Below, piece after piece: positions 6,255 through 10,284 of a stretch of 10,284 nucleotides of DNA. The stretch spans positions 1 to 10,284 of the forward strand of contig JAICKM010000193.1 of NCBI GenBank assembly GCA_025927935.1, given 5' to 3'. The notes below the pieces were generated by a model. That model made no database searches, was not told where the DNA came from, and saw nothing but the letters and a program-made list of their open reading frames with translations. The stretch comes from Chloroflexia bacterium (lineage in GTDB: Bacteria; Chloroflexota; Chloroflexia; QHBQ01; JADMIH01). How positions within the stretch are numbered: the stretch's first letter is position 1; the number at the start of each line of letters is the position of its first letter. Made by a program: the position numbers and the translations under genes.

Positions 6255-6791
6255 CTACAACACGATCTGGCGGGCCTGCCAGGCGTGATCGGCGGGGGCA
6301 AAGGCCGTTTCCACCTGCCAGCGGTCGCCGTCGTGCCAGGCGCGCCAGATGCCCGCGCTGGGCAGCGGGGCCTCGCCGGAGGGGGTGCGGCGCAGTTCGA
6401 CCGTTTCCCCGCACAGTTCGGCACGCAGTAGGAGCAGGGGCGTGCCGTGACTCACCACGGCCACGACCGGCAGCGGGGCGTCTTCCAGCGTCTGCAAGAA
6501 GGCGCGCACCCGCTCGCGCACCGAGTCGGCGCTCTCATCGCGGCGGGCCTCGGCCAGCGCCTCGCGCAGGCTGAGCAGCAGCCCCAACTGCTCGCCGATC
6601 TGCTCCGCCGTTTCGCGCGTGCGGCGGAAGGGCGAGACGTAGAGGCGCTCCACCCCGCGCCCGGACAAGAAGCAGGCCGCCTGATACGCCTCGAAGCGCC
6701 CGCGCTCGTTCAGCCCCGGCCCCGGCGCGGTCTCATAATCGCCGGTCCGATCCGCCGCGCCGTGGCGGACTAAATAGATTTCCCGTACCAT
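6255..6791 (-). CDS. Histidine phosphatase superfamily (phosphoglycerate mutase-like) protein
   Basis: This is a 178-residue cytoplasmic protein. The start ATG at 6791 begins MVREIYLVRHG, exactly where the family fold begins, and has GGGGAG about 9 bases upstream. An in-frame start further upstream (6920) would only add a low-quality Arg/Gly-rich tail. Catalytic features are clear: RHG at residues 9-11 (His10 is the phospho-acceptor), SPFRRTRETAE at 53-63 carrying the phosphate-binding Arg, an acidic segment EALAEARRDE (77-86) supplying the likely proton donor Glu, and SHG at 114-116 (second catalytic His115). The length matches small stand-alone phosphatases of the family, which act on diverse phosphoesters; true glycolytic mutases are longer. 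The substrate cannot be read from sequence. It is divergent from the metalloregulator gene. Confidence 0.9.
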   Translation of the reverse strand: MVREIYLVRHGAADRTGDYETAPGPGLNERGRFEAYQAACFLSGRGVERLYVSPFRRTRETAEQIGEQLGLLLSLREALAEARRDESADSVRERVRAFLQTLEDAPLPVVAVVSHGTPLLLLRAELCGETVELRRTPSGEAPLPSAGIWRAWHDGDRWQVETAFAPADHAWQARQIVL

Positions 6792-6918
6792 GTTCGCTCG
6801 CTCCCCGCGCGCCGCCGGGGCGCGCCTGTGCTTCCCCCTAGCATACCATGCCCGGCGCCCGGCCGGTATCGCCGAAACGGGCAGGCCGCGCCCCGCCCAT
6901 CCGGCTAGGATGCGGGCC

Positions 6919-6949
6919 ACTATAGCATATCCGGTGAGTATGGGGCCAA
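6919..6949 (-). promoter_or_regulatory. Candidate promoter for the histidine phosphatase gene
   Basis: On the minus strand TGCTATAGT (6927-6919) is an extended -10 element. TTGGCC (6949-6944) lies 19 bases before the hexamer as a weak -35. The predicted leader is about 120 bases. It is back-to-back with the metalloregulator promoter beginning at 6978. Confidence 0.45.
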
Positions 6950-6977
6950 TTTGGCACGATTTAAGACCATTGACCTA

Positions 6978-7006
6978 TTGACTTTTCGCCTAGAGGATGA
7001 TATATT
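6978..7006 (+). promoter_or_regulatory. Promoter of the metalloregulator-transporter operon
   Basis: TTGACT (6978-6983), exactly 17 bases, then TATATT (7001-7006) make a near-consensus sigma70 promoter, the best in the window. A second TTGACC at 6970-6975 creates a small direct repeat ATTGACCT/ATTGACTT just upstream. Transcription should start near 7013, inside the palindrome at 7004-7021. Confidence 0.75.
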
Positions 7007-7021
7007 TAGACGTGTCTAAAT
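7004..7021. promoter_or_regulatory. Probable DtxR/MntR-type operator
   Basis: ATTTAGACGTGTCTAAAT has perfect 8-base arms around a GT centre, a dyad of the size used by DtxR/MntR dimers. It overlaps the -10 element and the predicted transcription start, so binding would block RNA polymerase. It is 35 bases upstream of the regulator's own start codon, implying autoregulation and co-regulation of the transporter. The sequence is not a close match to the B. subtilis MntR box or the corynebacterial DtxR box as I know them, so the link to this regulator is by position and symmetry. Confidence 0.7.
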
Positions 7022-7055
7022 TATGGGTTAGGCGGCCAGGAAAGGTAAGTTCAGC

Positions 7056-7820
7056 ATGACCAGCTCCAGTGTTGAGGATTATCTGAAAACCATCTACCAG
7101 TTGCAGCAGGAAGCCGCCGGGGGCGCTGCCTGGGTAACGGGGGGCGGGCCGGACGTGAGCACATCGGCGCTGGCCGAGCGGCTGAGCGTGGCTCCCGCCT
7201 CCGTGACCAGCATGATCCAGCGGCTGGCGCAAGTCGAATTGCTGATCTACACGCCGTATCAAGGCGTCCACCTGACCGAGCAGGGCGAGAAGATGGCCTT
7301 GCGCGTGATCCGCCGCCACCGGCTGCTGGAGCTCTACCTGGCCGAGCGGCTGGGCCTGAGCTGGGACCAGGTGCATGAAGAAGCCGAGCGGCTGGAGCAC
7401 CACATCAGCGCGACCCTCGAAGAGCACATCGCCGCCGCCCTGGGCAACCCGCAGGTCGATCCGCACGGCCACCCGATCCCAACGGTGGCCGGCGAGGTCG
7501 CCGCGCCGCCGAGCACGCGGCTGGACGCGCTGCCGGTGGGCCAGGAGGCCGTTGTGCTGAGCGTCCAAGACAACGACGCCGCGTTGCTGCGCTACCTGGC
7601 CGCCCGCGAAATGTTCCCCGGCATGGCCGTGGTCATCACCGAGCGCGAACCGTTCGGCGGCTCGATCCACCTGCGGGTGGGGTCCCCGGCGCCTGGCCGG
7701 GACTATACGTTGAGCCTGGCGGCTGCCGCGCGGGTGCGCGTGACCGGGGTGGTGCCGGCGAGTCCGCCGCCCGCCGCGGCCACCGATCCCAACCCGGCGC
7801 CAACCGCCCGTAAAAAATAG
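7056..7820 (+). CDS. mntR: DtxR/MntR-family metal-dependent transcriptional repressor
   Basis: This 254-residue regulator starts at ATG 7056 after AGGAAAGG (7038-7045). The N-terminal winged helix (about 6-75) opens with SSVEDYLKTIYQL and has recognition helix APASVTSMIQRL (46-57). The dimerisation and metal-binding domain (about 76-130) carries His88, Glu111, Glu114 and His115 in RRHRLLELYL and EEAERLEHH. With Asp8 these match MntR ligands rather than the Met10/Cys102 of DtxR/IdeR, pointing to manganese. Lys11 stands where B. subtilis MntR has Glu11. The motif DPHGHPIP (135-142) and a FeoA/SH3-like domain (about 155-232) follow, as in full-length DtxR proteins; classical MntR lacks this domain. 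A glycine-rich insertion (about 20-32) sits within the DNA-binding domain, and the last 20 residues are Pro/Ala-rich and probably disordered. With metal bound it should repress this operon through the 7004-7021 palindrome. The family is certain; the metal is inferred. Confidence 0.9.
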   Translation: MTSSSVEDYLKTIYQLQQEAAGGAAWVTGGGPDVSTSALAERLSVAPASVTSMIQRLAQVELLIYTPYQGVHLTEQGEKMALRVIRRHRLLELYLAERLGLSWDQVHEEAERLEHHISATLEEHIAAALGNPQVDPHGHPIPTVAGEVAAPPSTRLDALPVGQEAVVLSVQDNDAALLRYLAAREMFPGMAVVITEREPFGGSIHLRVGSPAPGRDYTLSLAAAARVRVTGVVPASPPPAAATDPNPAPTARKK

Positions 7821-7838
7821 GGACATCAGGAGTATACA

Positions 7839-9194
7839 ATGGCTACTTTACCGATTGAACCGGCAGGCGCGGCCCTGCCCTGGCGCGGCGAATCCGGGCC
7901 GAGCCTGCCCGAAGTCCATGCCAGTATCGCGGTGCCTCTCGACGGTCCGCGCTGGCGGCGTTACCTGGCCTTTGTCGGGCCGGGGTTCCTGGTCGCCGTG
8001 GGTTATATGGACCCCGGCAACTGGGCCACCGACCTGGCCGGCGGCGCGCAGTTCGGCTACCTGCTGCTGTCGGTCATCCTCATCTCGAACCTGCTGGCGA
8101 TCTTGCTACAGGCGCTGGCCGTGCGGCTCGGCGTCGTGACCGGGCGCGACCTGGCCCAGGCTTGCCGCGACTCCTATCCGCGCCCCGTCACCCGCGCCCT
8201 GTGGGTGCTTTGCGAGATCGCTATCGCCGCCTGTGACCTGGCCGAAGTCATCGGCTCGGCCATCGCGCTCAAGCTGCTGTTCGGCATCCCGCTGCTCGCC
8301 GGAGTGTTGCTCACCGCCGCCGACGTGCTGCTGATCCTGTTCTTGCAGCATCGCGGCTTCCGCTACATCGAGGCGCTGGTCATGACCCTCATCGGCACCA
8401 TCGGCCTCTGCTTCGTCGGCGAACTGCTGCTGACCCAGCCGAGCATCGCGGCCATTATAGGCGGGTTCGTGCCGCACACCGAGGTGGTGACCAACCCGGC
8501 GGCGCTCTACATCGCCATCGGTATCCTGGGCGCCACGGTCATGCCGCACAACCTCTACCTGCACTCGTCCATCGTGCAGACGCGCAACTATGACCGCACC
8601 AGCCTGCCGGCCAAGCGCTCGGCGGTCAAGCACGCCACGGTGGAGTCGAGCGTGGCCCTCATGCTGGCGCTGTTCATCAACGCGGCGATCCTGATCATGG
8701 CCGCGGCGACCTTCCACGGCACCGAGCACGCCACGGTGGCCGGCATCGAGCAGGCGTTCGAGTTGCTGACCCCGCTGGTGGGCACATCGCTGGCGAGTGT
8801 GCTGTTCGCCCTGGCGCTGCTGGCCTCCGGCCAGAACTCGACCCTGACCGGCACGCTGGCGGGCCAGATCGTGATGGAAGGGTTTATGCACCTGCGCATG
8901 AAGCCCTGGCTGCGCCGCCTGGTCACTCGCCTGATCGCGATCGTCCCCGCCGTCATTGTCATCGTGATCGCCGGGGAAGGCGCCGTTACCGACCTGCTGA
9001 TCCTGTCACAGGTGGTGCTGAGCATGCAACTCTCGTTCGCGGTGTTCCCGCTGCTCCAGTTCACCAGCGACCGGCGCAAGATGGGCGAGTTCGTGAACCC
9101 GCGCTGGCTTAAAGTCGTCGGCTGGAGCGCCGCCGTGCTGATCGCCGGCGCGAACCTCTACCTGCTCGCGCAGCAGTTCCTGCTCGGCGGGTGA
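7839..9194 (+). CDS. mntH: Nramp-family divalent metal transporter (MntH type)
   Basis: This 451-residue inner-membrane, proton-coupled importer of Mn2+ (and probably Fe2+) begins at ATG 7839, six bases after AGGAG (7828-7832) and 18 bases after the regulator stop codon, so the two are co-transcribed. A cytoplasmic tail of about 40 residues precedes roughly 11 membrane helices. TM1 contains [11 protein letters not shown] with Asp58-Pro-Gly-Asn61. TM6 contains [14 protein letters not shown] with Met235-Pro-His237-Asn238. These are the unwound segments that bind the metal; the Met thioether is the residue known to favour Mn2+/Fe2+ over Ca2+/Mg2+. The conserved segment [19 protein letters not shown] (331-349) is the Nramp transport signature. 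Length is slightly above the usual for bacterial MntH because of the N-terminal tail. No damage is seen. Pairing with an MntR-like regulator supports manganese uptake. Confidence 0.95.
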   Translation: MATLPIEPAGAALPWRGESGPSLPEVHASIAVPLDGPRWRRYLAFVGPGFLVAVGYMDPGNWATDLAGGAQFGYLLLSVILISNLLAILLQALAVRLGVVTGRDLAQACRDSYPRPVTRALWVLCEIAIAACDLAEVIGSAIALKLLFGIPLLAGVLLTAADVLLILFLQHRGFRYIEALVMTLIGTIGLCFVGELLLTQPSIAAIIGGFVPHTEVVTNPAALYIAIGILGATVMPHNLYLHSSIVQTRNYDRTSLPAKRSAVKHATVESSVALMLALFINAAILIMAAATFHGTEHATVAGIEQAFELLTPLVGTSLASVLFALALLASGQNSTLTGTLAGQIVMEGFMHLRMKPWLRRLVTRLIAIVPAVIVIVIAGEGAVTDLLILSQVVLSMQLSFAVFPLLQFTSDRRKMGEFVNPRWLKVVGWSAAVLIAGANLYLLAQQFLLGG

Positions 9195-9209
9195 CGGGCC
9201 TATCCCCCC

Positions 9210-9235
9210 GGCCCCCCTTCCCGGCGCGGGGGGCC
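9210..9235 (+). terminator. Hairpin after the metal transporter gene
   Basis: GGCCCCCC (9210-9217) and GGGGGGCC (9228-9235) form an 8-bp, all G-C stem with a 10-base loop, starting 15 bases after the mntH stop codon. A T-run is missing, so it is a terminator candidate or 3' stabiliser. Confidence 0.5.
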
Positions 9236-9272
9236 AGGGATTGCCAAGGGATGATATTCTGTGCTAGTATTA

Positions 9273-9290
9273 GGGCGATGTGCTAGATCG
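9273..9290 (+). repeat. Left terminal inverted repeat of the IS
   Basis: GGGCGATGTGCTAGATCG is the exact reverse complement of 10267-10284; the match ends after 18 bases. The flank just outside (9260-9267) repeats TGTGCTAG, also present within the inverted repeat at 9279-9286. Confidence 0.95.
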
Positions 9291-9303
9291 CCGATAAAAG
9301 GAC

Positions 9304-9360
9304 GGGTCTCCCGTGTATACTGGGGGTAACGACACCAACCCAGCTCTACCCAGGAGACCC
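9304..9360 (+). promoter_or_regulatory. IS promoter bracketed by an RBS-sequestering inverted repeat
   Basis: GGGTCTCC (9304-9311) is perfectly complementary to GGAGACCC (9353-9360), which contains most of the transposase ribosome binding site AGGAG (9352-9356). A -10-like TATACT (9316-9321) lies between the arms, with only a weak -35. Transcripts starting near 9328 lack the first arm. Read-through transcripts from mntH would carry both arms and could hide the binding site. IS10 and IS50 limit read-through expression in this way; here it is inferred from sequence. Confidence 0.55.
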
Positions 9361-9365
9361 TCCCC

Positions 9366-10274
9366 ATGATAACCGAATTGGCCGATTTCTGCTTGTGGAT
9401 CTATTGTTTGGTCGACGACGCCTGGGTCCAGATCGCCCCGCTGCTGCAGCGGCCCGGACCCCTGCCCGCCTGTAGTGATAGCGAACTCATTGCCATGGCC
9501 CTGCTTGCCGAATGCCGCGGCCTGGATAAAGAAACCGAAGTGCTGGCTTGGTGGCGCGAGCGCCCGCAGCGCGCCCTGTTTCCCCACGTCCCCCGCCGCA
9601 CCCGCTTCAACCGCCGCCGTCGTGCCCTGGCGGGGGCCATCAATTTGGTGCGCCAGATCGTGTTGCGCAGCCTCGACCTGGCCGAGGATAACCAATGTGT
9701 CATCGATAGCTTGCCCATCCCGGTCATGGGCTTCCACCTGGTGCCCGGCGGGTCGCGGGAATGGGCCACGCACGAGGCGCGCTGCGGGCGCTGTGCCAGC
9801 AAAAAGCAAACCCTCTACGGCTACAAGTTGCATTGTGTCATGACGCTGGGCGGGGTGATCCTGGACTTCAGCTTGGCGCCGGCCAACGAAACCGACCTGA
9901 TAGTGGGCACCGGGTTGTTGTTTGGGTTGCGCGACCGGCTGGTGGTGGGCGACAAAGGCTATATTAGCGCCGCGTTGGCCGAGGAATTGCGCGGGCAAGG
10001 CGTGCGGGTGGTGACGCTGCCCCGGCGCAACCAAGCGGCGCAAGTGGCGCCCGCCGTGCGGCGACTGGTCAACGGGGTGCGCCAGATCGTGGAAACGGTC
10101 AACGGGCAGTTGGTGGAACAGTTTCATATCCAAACCAATCATGCGTATTCGTTCGACGGGTTATGTGCGCGGCTGTACACCAAGTTGACGGCGCACACGC
10201 TGTGTATCAAGATTAACCGCCTGCTCGGCCAGCCCGACGTTTTGCAGATCAAAGCATTGGCTTGGCCGATCTAG
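9366..10274 (+). CDS. IS982-family DDE transposase
   Basis: This 302-residue transposase cuts and rejoins the element's ends in the cytoplasm. The start ATG 9366 has AGGAG nine bases upstream. The N-terminus (FCLWIYCLVDDAW, then SDSELIAMALLAE at about 38-49) is characteristic of IS982 transposases. The RNase H-like catalytic core has Asp114 (CVIDSLPIPV), Asp196 (VVGDKGYIS) and Glu243 (QIVETVNGQL), spacing DD(81)E(46), in agreement with the family. The conserved segments GYKLHCVMTLGG (152-163) and APANETD (171-177) lie between the first two. The C-terminus (RLYTKLTAHTLCIKINRLLG) matches the family's usual end. There is no frameshift or premature stop, so the enzyme should be active. Confidence 0.95.
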   Translation: MITELADFCLWIYCLVDDAWVQIAPLLQRPGPLPACSDSELIAMALLAECRGLDKETEVLAWWRERPQRALFPHVPRRTRFNRRRRALAGAINLVRQIVLRSLDLAEDNQCVIDSLPIPVMGFHLVPGGSREWATHEARCGRCASKKQTLYGYKLHCVMTLGGVILDFSLAPANETDLIVGTGLLFGLRDRLVVGDKGYISAALAEELRGQGVRVVTLPRRNQAAQVAPAVRRLVNGVRQIVETVNGQLVEQFHIQTNHAYSFDGLCARLYTKLTAHTLCIKINRLLGQPDVLQIKALAWPI

Positions 10275-10284
10275 CACATCGCCC
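10267..10284 (-). repeat. Right terminal inverted repeat of the IS
   Basis: CGATCTAGCACATCGCCC is the exact complement of the left end. It contains the transposase stop codon TAG (10272-10274) and ends on the last base of the window. Confidence 0.95.

Larger units (their letters stand above)
9273..10284 (+). mobile_element. Complete IS982-family insertion sequence, 1012 bp
   Basis: The element is bounded by perfect 18-bp terminal inverted repeats and encodes one intact transposase, with size and layout typical of IS982. The right end coincides with the window end, so any target-site duplication cannot be seen. It sits about 80 bases past the mntH stop codon and does not interrupt a recognisable gene. 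The transposase stop codon lies inside the right inverted repeat, a compact arrangement. The intact reading frame and perfect ends suggest recent or ongoing activity. Confidence 0.93.

Noticed and set aside
5822..6574. A 250-codon plus-strand open frame over the intergenic region and histidine phosphatase
   Set aside because: The translation is Arg/Pro/Gly-rich without domains, and it overlaps a well-supported minus-strand enzyme.
6792..6920. Upstream-extended start of the histidine phosphatase
   Set aside because: The extra 43 residues are not family-like. The fold begins at MVREIYLVRHG, and the extension runs through the GC-rich leader up to the candidate promoter.
8106..8891. A 261-codon minus-strand open frame within mntH
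   Set aside because: It is a His/Gln/Arg/Gly-rich shadow of the transporter's codon bias, with no domain or start signals.
1..10284. CRISPR arrays, tRNA or rRNA genes
   Set aside because: No regularly spaced direct repeats, no cloverleaf with a T-loop signature and no rRNA-like segments were found by eye on either strand.

Overview
The window is GC-rich, gene-dense bacterial DNA. It most resembles Chloroflexota. The best support is a secreted protein with two copies of a repeat (roughly F-x-E-T-G-H ... YW ... GG-L-x-Q-x-GYP ... QYFERA-x-FE-x-HPE) that I know mainly from that phylum. A short palindrome of a kind scattered through such genomes (GGGCCGGTTGCAACCGGTCC) and the FAD-oxidoreductase style also fit. 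The phylum assignment is an inference, since no rRNA or other marker gene is present.

Layout, left to right. Positions 1-198 (minus) hold the N-terminal end of an FAD-dependent oxidoreductase cut by the window edge. A divergent promoter region (199-516) separates it from a plus-strand secreted protein (517-1866) with two repeats, a proline-rich linker and two Ig-like domains. An intergenic stretch (1867-2183) carries a palindrome, a good -10 element and a long leader. It precedes a small MerR-like helix-turn-helix regulator (2184-2657). After a 146-base gap containing competing hairpins comes a 231-residue, proline-rich, probably disordered protein of unknown function (2804-3499), ending at a very strong hairpin terminator. 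Converging on it from the minus strand is a large exported alkaline-phosphatase/sulfatase-superfamily protein (5819-3663). Its upstream region (5820-6254) has nested inverted repeats and no convincing gene. A minus-strand histidine phosphatase follows (6791-6255).

The clearest functional unit is 6970-9194: a DtxR/MntR-family metalloregulator followed 18 bases later by an Nramp (MntH-type) metal transporter. Both lie behind a near-consensus promoter (TTGACT-N17-TATATT) whose -10 element overlaps a perfect 18-base interrupted palindrome. The simplest reading is a manganese-responsive, autoregulated mntR-mntH operon. The regulator has the metal ligands of MntR in a protein of DtxR-like length, with a C-terminal FeoA/SH3-like domain.

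The right end (9273-10284) is a complete IS982-family insertion sequence with perfect 18-bp terminal inverted repeats and an intact DDE transposase. The window stops exactly on the last base of the right inverted repeat, which looks like a contig broken at a repeated element. Inside the left end an inverted repeat brackets the candidate promoter and would hide the transposase ribosome binding site only in read-through transcripts.

I found no clearly new multi-gene defence or biosynthetic system. The less ordinary items are the hybrid metalloregulator and its operator, the IS read-through hairpin, the unclassified phosphoesterase, and the disordered protein beside the MerR-like regulator.
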